A stretch of DNA of 64,000 nt from Alistipes sp. (GCA_017474235.1 JAFVIB010000011.1:1-64000); one strand, 5' to 3'; positions 53,896 through 62,646 are shown, counted from the first letter of the stretch. Translations and numbers: made by a program. Notes: generated from the letters alone by a model not told the origin.

Positions 53896-54264
53896 ATGAA
53901 GAAGATTTTAACAATGGTAGTATTGGTTGCAGCTATTGCAATGGTTGGCTGCGCAGGTAATAATAATAAGAAGAAGTCTGCAACCTGTGAGAAGGCAGTT
54001 TGCGAGCAGTGCGAGAAGGCTGCTGCTTGTGAGAAGGCTGTTGAGTGTCAGAAGGCAGAGTGCCAGGGCGAGTGCGACAAGGCAGACTGCAAAGGCGGCG
54101 AGTGCAAGAGTGGCGAGTGCAAGAGCGATTGCGGTAAGGCTGACTGCAAGAAGGGCGATTGCAAGAAGGACGATTGCAAGAAGGACGCTGAGTGCTGCAA
54201 GGATGCAAAGTGTGAGAAGGGTGGCGAGAACTGCAAGGCAGAGGGTTGCAAAGATTGCAAATAG
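53896..54264 (+). CDS. Cysteine- and lysine-rich lipoprotein
   Basis: This 122-residue protein has a lipoprotein signal ending AMVGC (Cys19). The mature part contains 20 further cysteines in about 103 residues. Nearly all sit in short repeats of the type CEKA, CQKA, CDKAD, CKSGE and CKKDD, so each Cys is flanked by Lys and Glu/Asp. There is almost no hydrophobic residue, so no normal folded core is likely. The pattern recalls metallothioneins or a disulfide-linked extended chain, placed outside the cytoplasm by the lipid anchor. It has a strong promoter and a strong terminator. I do not recognise a named family; metal binding is inference. Confidence 0.8.
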   Translation: MKKILTMVVLVAAIAMVGCAGNNNKKKSATCEKAVCEQCEKAAACEKAVECQKAECQGECDKADCKGGECKSGECKSDCGKADCKKGDCKKDDCKKDAECCKDAKCEKGGENCKAEGCKDCK

Positions 54265-54284
54265 CCACACATCTTTATATTGCT

Positions 54285-54320
54285 AATGGAGTGTCCAACA
54301 TTTTGGACACTCCATTTTTT
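54285..54320 (+). terminator. Terminator of the cysteine-rich lipoprotein gene
   Basis: AATGGAGTGTCC (54285-54296) and GGACACTCCATT (54305-54316) form a perfect 12-bp stem with an 8-base loop, followed by TTTT. It touches the stop codon of the convergent sigma-54 activator gene. Confidence 0.85.
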
Positions 54321-55461
54321 AACAATATAGCTCAACATCATCCATACTGATACGCTCACCGCTGAGAATTATAAGCCGCTCGATAACATTGCGCAGCTCG
54401 CGGATATTACCACTCCACTTCATTCTTGAGAGAGCCTCAACCGCTTGAGCCTCAATAGCTTTACGAGCCATACCATATTCGGCGCATATATTGCCGATAA
54501 AGTAATCTACAAGCATCGGAATATCCCCATGGCGCGACCTTAATGGAGGCACGCAGATAACAATAACGCTCAATCGGTGGTACAAATCCTCGCGGAAGTT
54601 GCCCTTTGCTATCTCATCCCTCAGATTTTTGTTTGTCGCTGCAATAACCCTCACATCTACATCTATATCTCGGTCACTACCCACACGCGAGATTTTGCGT
54701 TCTTGCAGAGCGCGGAGCACCTTTGCCTGTGCAGAGAGTGACATATCTCCAATCTCATCCATAAAGAGCGTTCCACCATCAGCCTGCTCAAACTTACCCT
54801 TGCGTTGCTTTACCGCCGAAGTAAATGCCCCTCTCTCGTGTCCAAACAACTCACTTTCAATCAACTCCGACGGTATCGCTGCACAATTAACCTCAACAAA
54901 TGGAGCGGCAGCTCGTGCCGACTTTGCGTGCATCCAGCGGGCAACAAGCTCCTTGCCTGTACCATTCTCTCCCGTGATAAGCACTCGTGCCTGCGAGGGG
55001 GCAACTTTATCTATCAGATGCCGCACATGGACAATCTCCTCCGACTCCCCTATTATAGGCTCTATGCAACTCTCTGTATGCCCTTTTTTGCGACCTGCGC
55101 TCTTGCGAGCAGGTCGTACAGCAGTTTCTGACACAGATGAATCTCCAACACTGCTGCGAATTGCCGCCAGCAGACGGTTCATATCTATCGGTTTGACAAG
55201 AAAATCGACCGCTCCGCGACGCATAGCCACCAAAGCCGACTCAAGAGTCGATGTGGCAGAGATTACAATAAATGGAGTCTCTGTCTGCGGAAGGGTTGCA
55301 GCATCGTCTGTAATAATAAGGTCTATATCGTCCTGCTCAATCGTTGCTGCAACCTGCTCGGCACACTCTGCCGATTGTGTGGCATATCCCTCAAATTCAA
55401 GCCGCTCACAGAGATTATTTCGCACGCTTTTTGAATGTTCGATTATTAAAAGTTTTGTCAT
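54319..55461 (-). CDS. Sigma-54 activator (NtrC-like) lacking a DNA-binding domain
   Basis: This 380-residue protein has a receiver domain (1-105) with a likely phosphoacceptor D52 (LIITDD) and K90 in LVKP. The usual N-terminal acidic pair is reduced to E8-H9. A full sigma-54 AAA+ domain follows (about 135-365): Walker A GENGTGKE (164-171), a GAFTSA version of the GAFTGA loop (211-216), Walker B TLFMDEIGD (231-239), and RELRNVIERL. The protein ends at VELYC, with no Fis-type helix-turn-helix, which normally adds 50-80 residues. Helicobacter FlgR and chlamydial CtcC are similar enhancer-independent activators. Its cognate kinase is not in the window. Confidence 0.9.
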   Translation of the reverse strand: MTKLLIIEHSKSVRNNLCERLEFEGYATQSAECAEQVAATIEQDDIDLIITDDAATLPQTETPFIVISATSTLESALVAMRRGAVDFLVKPIDMNRLLAAIRSSVGDSSVSETAVRPARKSAGRKKGHTESCIEPIIGESEEIVHVRHLIDKVAPSQARVLITGENGTGKELVARWMHAKSARAAAPFVEVNCAAIPSELIESELFGHERGAFTSAVKQRKGKFEQADGGTLFMDEIGDMSLSAQAKVLRALQERKISRVGSDRDIDVDVRVIAATNKNLRDEIAKGNFREDLYHRLSVIVICVPPLRSRHGDIPMLVDYFIGNICAEYGMARKAIEAQAVEALSRMKWSGNIRELRNVIERLIILSGERISMDDVELYC

Positions 55462-55484
55462 TGCGTAAAATTTTACTATTTTTG
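55454..55484 (+). promoter_or_regulatory. Promoter of the DUF4290 gene
   Basis: TTTG (55454-55457), 19 bases, then TATTTTTG (55477-55484) is a perfect match. It overlaps the start of the divergent activator gene and yields a leader of about 130 bases with a hairpin near its end. Confidence 0.6.
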
Positions 55485-55487
55485 CAT

Positions 55488-55520
55488 CAAATTTAAGGCA
55501 TTACTTCTGTAATCCACAAT
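55488..55520 (-). promoter_or_regulatory. Promoter of the sigma-54 activator gene
   Basis: On the minus strand ATTG (55520-55517), 21 bases, then TAAATTTG (55495-55488) fit the consensus with one minus-33 mismatch. Its minus-7 box lies 3 bases from that of the opposing promoter. Confidence 0.55.
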
Positions 55521-55571
55521 TTTGTTACCCCCTGTCAGAGAGGGTATTTAGATTAAAATTTTTAGTTCAAA

Positions 55572-55612
55572 CGGGATATTATCCACGCCCATACGGAGTA
55601 TCGGATAACCCG
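55572..55612 (+). promoter_or_regulatory. Structured leader in front of the DUF4290 gene
   Basis: CGGG then TTATCC (55572-55584, with a 3-base bulge) pairs with GGATAACCCG (55603-55612). ATAC/GTAT can pair within the loop. The hairpin ends 8 bases before the ATG and would cover the ribosome-binding region. No known riboswitch class is recognised. Confidence 0.4.
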
Positions 55613-55620
55613 AAACAGTT

Positions 55621-56313
55621 ATGAGACATAATTACAACTACACGCGTCGTAAACTCTATCTGCCTGAGTATGGTCGCCACATCCACAAGATGGTTGATTC
55701 GCTGTTGCTTATCGAAGATCGCGCAGAGCGCACTCGTCAGGCAAAGGCTGTAATTGCGGTGATGGGAAATCTTAATCCGTTACTGCGAGACACTGCCGAC
55801 TTTACCCATAAACTTTGGGACCATCTATTCTTAATGTCTGATTTTCAGTTAGATGTAGATAGTCCATACCCTCTTCCATCACGAGAGGAGTTGCAGCCTA
55901 CTCCGCGCCGATTGGAGTATCCGCAGAGCCATATTCGCTTTAAGCACTACGGCAAGTATGTAGGCAAGATTCTCAAGAGTCTTGCCGAGTGTGACAACAA
56001 GCATGGTGTAGCCACAACGGTAGATAACATTGCCCGCTATATGCGCACCAAGAGCTACGAATACAACCAAGACCACCCTAACAACGAGGTGATAATAAAA
56101 GACATAAAGATTTTGTCTAACCACGGCATCGAGATTGACGAAGAGTCACTAAATAATATCCGTAGCGACTATAAACACAACTTTTCGGCGCACCCTCAGC
56201 GAAACAAGGCTCGTCAGCAACAGCAGAAGGGCAAGAACCGCAACCAGCAACAGCATAAAAATCATCAAAAAACAGCAACTAAACATACAAATCAGCACAA
56301 TACAACCAGATAG
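55621..56313 (+). CDS. DUF4290 domain protein
   Basis: The first 185 residues of this 230-residue protein match DUF4290, a Bacteroidetes family of unknown function; markers are LYLPEYGRHIHKMVDSLL, LLRDTADFTHKLWDHLF and SHIRFKHYGKYVGKI. It has no signal peptide, so it is cytoplasmic. The last 45 residues are low-complexity, rich in Gln, Lys, Asn and His, and basic, perhaps nucleic-acid or metal binding. It is transcribed away from the sigma-54 activator, and its promoter overlaps that gene's. Confidence 0.85.
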   Translation: MRHNYNYTRRKLYLPEYGRHIHKMVDSLLLIEDRAERTRQAKAVIAVMGNLNPLLRDTADFTHKLWDHLFLMSDFQLDVDSPYPLPSREELQPTPRRLEYPQSHIRFKHYGKYVGKILKSLAECDNKHGVATTVDNIARYMRTKSYEYNQDHPNNEVIIKDIKILSNHGIEIDEESLNNIRSDYKHNFSAHPQRNKARQQQQKGKNRNQQQHKNHQKTATKHTNQHNTTR

Positions 56314-56371
56314 CTGTTCGTTTTAAGAAAAAAATTATTACCTTTACCCTGTTTTTTGAAACAAGTTATAT

Positions 56372-57499
56372 ATGAAGAAGACCCTTTTTGCACTACTTTG
56401 TGCAACCATACTCTGCTGCAGCTGCGGCAAAAATGAGGTTCGTATCTCTGGAAAGTTTTTCGGACTTAATGCCACAAGCGTATATCTCGAGCAGATGACA
56501 GCCTCCGGTCAGACGGTTATCGACTCTGTTGAGTTGGCAAAAGATGGCTCTTACCGCTTCTTGGTCAAGAATGTTCCGCAGACGCCGTCTATCTACAACA
56601 TCATCTACAACAACGAGCGTATTCCATTGCTACTCTCGGCAGGCGAGAATGTTACAGTAGGCTCATTAGGCTCTGTTTTGGCAAACTACACTGTCAGCGG
56701 CTCAAAAGAGTCAGAGTTGCTGCGTGAGTTCAACCGCGAGTATATCGTCGGTATGCAGGAACTTAATGCACAGATTGCCAAGTATGCAGAGGCTGGCGAG
56801 GCTGCTCGTCCGGAGATTGCCCGCCTCTACAATGCCAAGCAGCGCGAGCTGAAGAGAAATCAGATTTCATTTATCATTAAGAACAAGAGCTCTATTGCCG
56901 CAGTATATGCACTCTATCAGCGTCTGCCCGATGAGCAGTATCTTGTAAACTCAGAGAGCGATTTGATATACTTCCGCACTGTTGCCGATGCTGTATGCAA
57001 GAGCTACCCTGATTCACCATTTGTAATCACTCTGCGAAATGATGTTGCCCGTATGGAGGCGCAGTCATCACTGCTCAACACTATTGAGGAGCGTGATTAT
57101 CCCGATATTGAGGCAGACGATATGTACGGCAACCCTACAAAGCTGTCAGACCTTGACGCATCTGTTATTCTTGTAGATTTCTGGGCTGCCGAGTTGGGTA
57201 ACAGCAACGCCCTTAATGCAGACCTCAAGCAGATATACGAGAAGTATCACGATAGCGGTTTTGAGGTATATCAGGTCTCTTTCGACACCTCTAAGGCAGC
57301 TTGGATTAAAGCAGTACAGGAGCAGAAGCTCCCGTGGGTCTCTGTGTGCGACTTCCGCGGTCAGGCTTCTCCGATTATGGGCGTGTATAATGTTCGCTCG
57401 CTCCCTGCAAACTACCTTATCGACCGCACAAATGGACATATCATCGCAAAGAATGTCTATAGCGACGCGCTGGAGAAGGAGCTTAAGAAGGTGCTATAA
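56372..57499 (+). CDS. DUF4369/thioredoxin-like lipoprotein without CXXC
   Basis: This 375-residue lipoprotein (ILCCSC) has an N-terminal DUF4369 beta domain (about 22-115), a helical middle (about 120-235) and a C-terminal thioredoxin-like domain (about 240-375; VILVDFWA and VRSLPANYLIDRTNGHI). In TlpA-type relatives WCxxC follows VDFWA; here the segment is VDFWAAELGNSNAL, without cysteine. So it cannot act as a thiol-disulfide oxidoreductase and may bind or chaperone a partner. It starts the operon that continues with lpxH 15 bases later. Confidence 0.85.
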   Translation: MKKTLFALLCATILCCSCGKNEVRISGKFFGLNATSVYLEQMTASGQTVIDSVELAKDGSYRFLVKNVPQTPSIYNIIYNNERIPLLLSAGENVTVGSLGSVLANYTVSGSKESELLREFNREYIVGMQELNAQIAKYAEAGEAARPEIARLYNAKQRELKRNQISFIIKNKSSIAAVYALYQRLPDEQYLVNSESDLIYFRTVADAVCKSYPDSPFVITLRNDVARMEAQSSLLNTIEERDYPDIEADDMYGNPTKLSDLDASVILVDFWAAELGNSNALNADLKQIYEKYHDSGFEVYQVSFDTSKAAWIKAVQEQKLPWVSVCDFRGQASPIMGVYNVRSLPANYLIDRTNGHIIAKNVYSDALEKELKKVL

Positions 57500-57514
57500 C
57501 AGCTTCGGCAATCA

Positions 57515-58228
57515 ATGATATATTTTGCATCAGACATACACCTCGGCAGTGGAGATATTGCTCGACAGAGGGCTACCGAACAGAGATTTGTAAAGTGGCT
57601 TGAGTCTATTGAGCCCACTGCCGAGGTGCTGTTTCTTTTAGGCGATATTTTCGATTTTTGGTTTGAATATAAGCGAGTTGTGCCTAAAGGCTTTGTAAGA
57701 ACTCTCGGACAGTTGGCTAAAATGGCAGAGCGCGGCACTCGAATTGTTATGCTTACAGGCAACCACGATATGTGGGTGGGCAAATACCTTACAGAGGAGT
57801 GCGGCATAGAGCTATATACGACACCGCAAACATTTGACATTAAGGGACTTAAACTCTATCTATCACACGGCGACAATACGAATATCAAAGGTCAGCCGAT
57901 GCTAAGAGTGATGAACCGCTTTTTCCGCTCAAAATCACTGCGAGTGCTTGCATCGTGGCTCATACACCCCGACCTGTTCTTGCGCTTTGGTCAGTGGTGG
58001 AGTGGCTCGTCAAGAAAGGCTCATACTGAGCAGACAGACCTCAAATATCTCGACCCACTCATTGAGTTTGCAAAGGGGTACTATGAGCAGCCGATAGATC
58101 ACTTCGTTTTTGGTCATATCCATATCCCGCACCAAAGAGATAATATCACATTCTTGGGCGAATGGAGCAAAGCTGCCTCATGGGCGGAGCTTGATGACAA
58201 TGGAATAATCACACTGAAAACCAAATAG
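57515..58228 (+). CDS. lpxH: UDP-2,3-diacylglucosamine diphosphatase
   Basis: This 237-residue calcineurin-like metallophosphoesterase has the LpxH motif set: SDIHLGSG at the N-terminus, [26 protein letters not shown] and VFGHIHIPH. It releases UMP from UDP-2,3-diacylglucosamine, giving lipid X in lipid A synthesis, at the inner face of the cytoplasmic membrane. It lies 2 bases before thyA. Its length is normal for the family. Confidence 0.9.
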   Translation: MIYFASDIHLGSGDIARQRATEQRFVKWLESIEPTAEVLFLLGDIFDFWFEYKRVVPKGFVRTLGQLAKMAERGTRIVMLTGNHDMWVGKYLTEECGIELYTTPQTFDIKGLKLYLSHGDNTNIKGQPMLRVMNRFFRSKSLRVLASWLIHPDLFLRFGQWWSGSSRKAHTEQTDLKYLDPLIEFAKGYYEQPIDHFVFGHIHIPHQRDNITFLGEWSKAASWAELDDNGIITLKTK

Positions 58229-58230
58229 TT

Positions 58231-59130
58231 ATGAAACAATACCACGACCTACTCAATCGAATAATGACTCAGGGAGTCACAAAGAGCGACCGCACAGGTA
58301 CAGGCACAAAGAGTGTCTTTGGTCATCAGATGCGTTTTGATTTGAGCGAGGGTTTTCCACTACTCACAACAAAGAAGGTCTTTCTGAAGGGTATTATCCA
58401 TGAACTTCTTTGGTTTTTGAAGGGCGACACGAATATCAAATATTTGGTCGAAAATGGCGTACATATTTGGGATAATGACGCCTATCGCCACTACAACGAC
58501 TTGTGTATCAAACATAGCGTTCTGCCCGTAGATATGGATACCTTCCTTGCTGCGGCAGCAAAGGGCGTTATCTCACCTATTGACGGCTACACTTTTGGCG
58601 ACCTAAACCGCGTATATGGCTGTCAGTGGCGCAGTTGGGCTACACCTGACGGTGGTGCAATAGACCAAATAGAGCAGGTAGTAAACACCATTAAGAACAA
58701 TCCCGACTCACGCCGTATGATTGTTTCGGCGTGGAATGTTGCCGATATTGACAGTATGGCTCTGCCACCGTGCCATGTATTGTTCCAATTCTATGTAGCA
58801 GATGGCAAGTTGTCGTGTATGCTCTACCAGCGTAGTGCCGATACATTCCTCGGTGTGCCGTTCAATATCGCCTCGTATGCACTGCTGACAATGATGATTG
58901 CACAGGTTTGCGGTCTTAAGACGGGAGAGTTTATCCACACCCTCGGAGATACACACCTCTATCTCAACCACCTTGAGCAGGCTGCCGAGCAGTTATCCCG
59001 CACACCGCGCAAACTGCCAACTATGCACTTAAACCCTGATGTAAAGTCTATCTTTGACTTTAAGTTTGAGGACTTTACACTTGAGGGTTACGATCCATAT
59101 CCAACCATTAAAGCTCCAATGTCGTTCTAA
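58231..59130 (+). CDS. thyA: Thymidylate synthase
   Basis: This 299-residue enzyme has [11 protein letters not shown] (21-31), the nucleophile C181 in [13 protein letters not shown], and the RRMIVSAWN motif. It methylates dUMP to dTMP with methylene-tetrahydrofolate. It is about 35 residues longer than the Escherichia coli enzyme. The extra part lies at about 84-118, between HIWDNDAY and [11 protein letters not shown], the site of the variable insert known in Lactobacillus. The gene overlaps folA by one base (TAATG), matching the functional link: ThyA makes dihydrofolate that FolA recycles. Confidence 0.97.
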   Translation: MKQYHDLLNRIMTQGVTKSDRTGTGTKSVFGHQMRFDLSEGFPLLTTKKVFLKGIIHELLWFLKGDTNIKYLVENGVHIWDNDAYRHYNDLCIKHSVLPVDMDTFLAAAAKGVISPIDGYTFGDLNRVYGCQWRSWATPDGGAIDQIEQVVNTIKNNPDSRRMIVSAWNVADIDSMALPPCHVLFQFYVADGKLSCMLYQRSADTFLGVPFNIASYALLTMMIAQVCGLKTGEFIHTLGDTHLYLNHLEQAAEQLSRTPRKLPTMHLNPDVKSIFDFKFEDFTLEGYDPYPTIKAPMSF

Positions 59131-59612
59131 TGATATCAATTATTGTTGCTATCGCCAAAAATGGTGTTATCGGAGATAAAAACACCCTTTTGTGGCATCT
59201 GCGCGAAGATATGATACACTTCCGCACAATCACCTCCGGTCATCCCGTAGTTATGGGTCGCAAAACCTATGACTCTATCGGTCGTCCACTGCCAAAGCGT
59301 ACAAATGTCGTCATTACACGCGACACAGAGCTGCAAATCGAAGGGTGTACTATGGCTCACTCTCTTACCGAAGCCGTAGAGATGTTTGACAGCAGTGAAG
59401 AGGTATTTATTATCGGCGGAGCACAGATTTACAGTCAGGCAATGCCTATTGCCGACAGACTATATCTGACCATTATCGACAAAGAGTACGAGGGTGACAG
59501 TTCATTCCCCGAAATAGACTACAATAGTTGGCGACAAATCTCTTGCGAAAAGTTTGAGCGCGGAGAGGAGTTTGAGTATCCATTTTCATTTATAACACTC
59601 GAAAGAGTATAA
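59130..59612 (+). CDS. folA: Dihydrofolate reductase
   Basis: This 160-residue protein matches FolA along its length: IVAIAKNGVIGDKN, LLWHLREDMIHFR with the substrate-binding acid D27, VVMGRKTYDSIGRPLP for NADPH, and FIIGGAQIYSQA. It reduces dihydrofolate to tetrahydrofolate using NADPH and is the target of trimethoprim. The start codon overlaps the stop of thyA, so translation is coupled. Nothing in the sequence suggests a resistant variant, though that cannot be judged without comparison. Confidence 0.97.
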   Translation: MISIIVAIAKNGVIGDKNTLLWHLREDMIHFRTITSGHPVVMGRKTYDSIGRPLPKRTNVVITRDTELQIEGCTMAHSLTEAVEMFDSSEEVFIIGGAQIYSQAMPIADRLYLTIIDKEYEGDSSFPEIDYNSWRQISCEKFERGEEFEYPFSFITLERV

Positions 59613-59625
59613 CCCATAACAACCT

Positions 59626-60255
59626 ATGAAACAGATTATTATCACCGTCATTCTCTGTGCTACAGCACTTGTGGCACTTCGCATTGCAGCACCCAAGCAG
59701 GAGTGCAACTCAAATGTCATTGAGGCTATATATGCCCGTCGCAGCATCCGTCAGTACACAGATTGTGCTGTTGAGCGCGAGAAACTTATGGAGGTGGCAC
59801 GCGCCGGCATTGCTGCTCCAAATGCAATGAATCGCCAGGCATGGGCAGTACGAATTGTAGATAGCAAGGAGTGGATAGATGCCTGCACAGCGGCATTTGT
59901 TCCGACAATCGAGGGTACTCCATTTGGCGAGCATCTGCTCACTGCCGACTTCAAGAATATGTTCCGTAATGCGCCGGCTGTAATCTTTGTGGCAGCAGAG
60001 CCAAGTGTTTATGCAGGTGTAGATTGCGGTATTTTGGGTCAGAATATGATGCTGGCAGCCTATCAGTTGGGCTTAGGTACTTGCTGTTTAGGCAGCCCTG
60101 TAGGTTTTATGAACTCCGAGGCTGGTGCAAAGTTCCTTGCAGACCTTAATCTGCCGGAGGGTTATCAGCTTCAATATGCAATTGCAATAGGCTATGCCGA
60201 TGAGGCTCCTGAGGCAAAGCCAAGAGATGAATCAAAAATCAGTTTTGTAGAGTAA
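59626..60255 (+). CDS. Nitroreductase family protein with N-terminal anchor
   Basis: This 209-residue protein has the nitroreductase fold: the FMN-binding YARRSIRQYTD (about 36-46), AGIAAPNAMNRQAW, and a GLGTCCLGSPVGF loop near the C-terminus. It would reduce quinones, flavins or nitro compounds with NAD(P)H. The first 25 residues (MKQIIITVILCATALVAL) are a hydrophobic signal or anchor, unusual because these enzymes are normally cytoplasmic. Thirteen bases separate it from folA, and it ends the operon. Confidence 0.85.
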   Translation: MKQIIITVILCATALVALRIAAPKQECNSNVIEAIYARRSIRQYTDCAVEREKLMEVARAGIAAPNAMNRQAWAVRIVDSKEWIDACTAAFVPTIEGTPFGEHLLTADFKNMFRNAPAVIFVAAEPSVYAGVDCGILGQNMMLAAYQLGLGTCCLGSPVGFMNSEAGAKFLADLNLPEGYQLQYAIAIGYADEAPEAKPRDESKISFVE

Positions 60256-60267
60256 TATTGCCTTAAT

Positions 60268-60298
60268 TTTGATTTTTAAAAATCAAAGCGTATCTTTG
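60268..60298 (+). promoter_or_regulatory. Promoter with a 20-base palindrome before the TonB receptor
   Basis: TTTG (60268-60271), 19 bases, then TATCTTTG (60291-60298) is a perfect promoter. The perfect palindrome TTTGATTTTTAAAAATCAAA (60268-60287) begins at the minus-33 box and fills most of the spacer. It could be a repressor site, or the terminator of the operon before it. The ATG is only 7 bases from the minus-7 box. Confidence 0.7.
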
Positions 60299-60305
60299 TG
60301 CCCGT

Positions 60306-62615
60306 ATGTTAATGAGGGTATTGAGATACGCTTTTTTTGCGACTTTTGCAGTCGCAACTCTTGTCGCGCGCGCACACGGTGTATGCGAGACTTCTGAGCG
60401 CGTAACCCTGCTTGAGTCTGACACCCTCTTTACGGTCGATCCTGTGGCTGTAACAGCCGTCAAGCACGAACATCAACTCAAGAAGAGTGCCGTAACATCT
60501 ACTATTATCGACTACAAGACCATTGAGCAGCAGGGCATTGGCGGCATTAAGGATATTATTACCGCTGCACCAAACTTCTTTATGCCCGACTATGGCTCAC
60601 GAATGACCTCTTCAATCTATGTCCGCGGTTTGGGTACTCGTATAGACCAGCCCGTTGTCGGTATGACTGTCGATAATGTCCCTATTGCCGATAAGAATCT
60701 CTACGATACAACACTTCCGGATATTGAGCGTATAGAGGTGTTACGGGGTGCTCAATCTACGCTCTATGGTCGTAATACGATGTGCGGAATTATCAACATC
60801 TACACCCTCTCGCCACTGCGCTATCAGGGTGTAAAGATTCGTGCCGACTACGGCTCAAGAAACAGCTATCGTGTCGGAGCATCGGCATACTTCAAGCACA
60901 ATGCCGGTATGGGCTCTTCAGTATCGGCTCAATTCTCGCATAATGACGGATATTTCCGTAATGGCTATAACAACTCTCTGCTCGACCGACAGAATAGCGG
61001 CGATATACGCACAAAGTTCCAGTGGCGCAAAAACTTTCTGAGCCTTGACAACACCCTCGCCCTCTCTGTTTTGCGCCAATATGGCTATCCATACGCCTAT
61101 ATAGGTGCAGTGGATAGCAACAATGAGCATCATAGCGACCTTATCGGCACTATCAACTACAACGACCCCTCTTCATACCGCCGTACAGGTATCACAGAGG
61201 GTCTTACCGCACGCCACGATTGGGAGAAGATAACCCTTACAAGCATAACGGCATACCAATACCTCGACGACCAGATGGTTATGGATCAGGATTTTCTGCC
61301 GTGGAGCTACTTTACCCTCTCACAAGCAAAGCAGCAGCACGACATCTCTGAGGATATTATCATTCGCTCACGCAAAGCGGGTCGCTACAAGTGGATGGTC
61401 GGTGCTTTCGGCTTTTTCAAGCATCAGGCTATGCAGGCTCCTGTAACATTCCTTGCAGACGGCATTGAGAATTTGATACTCAAGAATGTGAACCAATATA
61501 GCGGTTATCCGGGTGAGTATCGTTGGGGTAAGGCTGACGGTACACTCTCAGACACACTCTTGTTGGGCAGCAACTTCCGCACATCAACTCTCGGTTGGGC
61601 TCTCTACCACGAATCGACACTCAATGCAGGCAGATGGCTCTTTACACTCGGTCTGCGCCTTGATAGTGAGCATATCTCGATGCGCTATCACAACTTTACA
61701 GATAGCTACTACACCGCCTTCCCGAGCGATACAAGCAAACCGGCACAGCAGGTGGCTCTGATTATTGATGATAGTGACAGACTGAAGAAGAACTTTATGG
61801 AGCTGTTGCCTAAATTTACGGCGACATACAACATCAACAGCAGCAACACCCTCTACCTCTCTGCCGCGAAGGGATATAAGGCAGGAGGTTTTAATACACA
61901 GATGTTCTCCGAGGTGTTGCAGCGCAAGATTAAGCACTATATGGGTATGTATCAGCAGTTGGATGTAGAGGAGCTGATTACATACGACCCTGAAAAGAGT
62001 TGGAATTTTGAGTTAGGCGGTCATTTTTCCACAAACGACACACGATTTACCGCAGATGTTGCGTTATTTTGGATAGAGTGCTTTGACCAGCAGCTCACAG
62101 TCTTCCCCGAGGGGCAGACTACGGGCAGAATGATGACAAATGCCGGCAGAACGCGCAGCTTTGGAGCAGAACTCTCATTCAATGCACGCCTTGCCGAGGG
62201 GCTCTACCTCAACGGTGCATACGGATATACAAATGCCCGATTTAGGGAGCTTAAGGATGGAGTAAACGACTATGCAGGCAAGTATATACCTTATGCTCCG
62301 CAAAATACAGCCTCGGCAACGCTGAGCTATCGACTCGATATTGAGAGTAGTTGGCTGAACAGCATAACCATCAGTGCTACGGGCAGAGGTGCGGGCAGAA
62401 TATATTGGAACGAGAGGAATGACATATATCAGCCCTTCTATGCGACACTTGATGGCTCACTGCGCTTTGATGGCAATATTTGGGCGGTCGATTTTTGGGC
62501 AAAGAATATTACCAACACCCACTATGACCTCTTCTACTTCGAGAGTATGGGTAACGCCTTTCTGCAACGAGCAAGAGGTGCTGCGGTGGGCGTAAGATTT
62601 GTTTTAGAGTTATAA
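60306..62615 (+). CDS. TonB-dependent outer membrane receptor
   Basis: This 769-residue protein has a signal peptide (about 1-25), a plug domain (about 65-170, with IYVRGLGTRIDQPVVGMTVD and IERIEVLRGAQSTLYGRN) and a 22-strand-type barrel ending VGVRFVLEL. It lacks the N-terminal regulatory-like domain of SusC proteins, so it belongs to the siderophore/vitamin/metal receptor type. The ligand is unknown. The palindrome over its promoter fits control by a dimeric repressor. A lipoprotein gene follows 31 bases later and is probably its partner. Confidence 0.9.
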   Translation: MLMRVLRYAFFATFAVATLVARAHGVCETSERVTLLESDTLFTVDPVAVTAVKHEHQLKKSAVTSTIIDYKTIEQQGIGGIKDIITAAPNFFMPDYGSRMTSSIYVRGLGTRIDQPVVGMTVDNVPIADKNLYDTTLPDIERIEVLRGAQSTLYGRNTMCGIINIYTLSPLRYQGVKIRADYGSRNSYRVGASAYFKHNAGMGSSVSAQFSHNDGYFRNGYNNSLLDRQNSGDIRTKFQWRKNFLSLDNTLALSVLRQYGYPYAYIGAVDSNNEHHSDLIGTINYNDPSSYRRTGITEGLTARHDWEKITLTSITAYQYLDDQMVMDQDFLPWSYFTLSQAKQQHDISEDIIIRSRKAGRYKWMVGAFGFFKHQAMQAPVTFLADGIENLILKNVNQYSGYPGEYRWGKADGTLSDTLLLGSNFRTSTLGWALYHESTLNAGRWLFTLGLRLDSEHISMRYHNFTDSYYTAFPSDTSKPAQQVALIIDDSDRLKKNFMELLPKFTATYNINSSNTLYLSAAKGYKAGGFNTQMFSEVLQRKIKHYMGMYQQLDVEELITYDPEKSWNFELGGHFSTNDTRFTADVALFWIECFDQQLTVFPEGQTTGRMMTNAGRTRSFGAELSFNARLAEGLYLNGAYGYTNARFRELKDGVNDYAGKYIPYAPQNTASATLSYRLDIESSWLNSITISATGRGAGRIYWNERNDIYQPFYATLDGSLRFDGNIWAVDFWAKNITNTHYDLFYFESMGNAFLQRARGAAVGVRFVLEL

Positions 62616-62646
62616 AAATATATAAACGATTAATTATCAAGCATTT

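Noticed and set aside
53908-54270. Three open frames opposite or within the cysteine-rich lipoprotein gene
   Set aside because: Repetitive coding DNA leaves several frames open by chance. Only the plus-strand frame has a lipoprotein signal, promoter and terminator.
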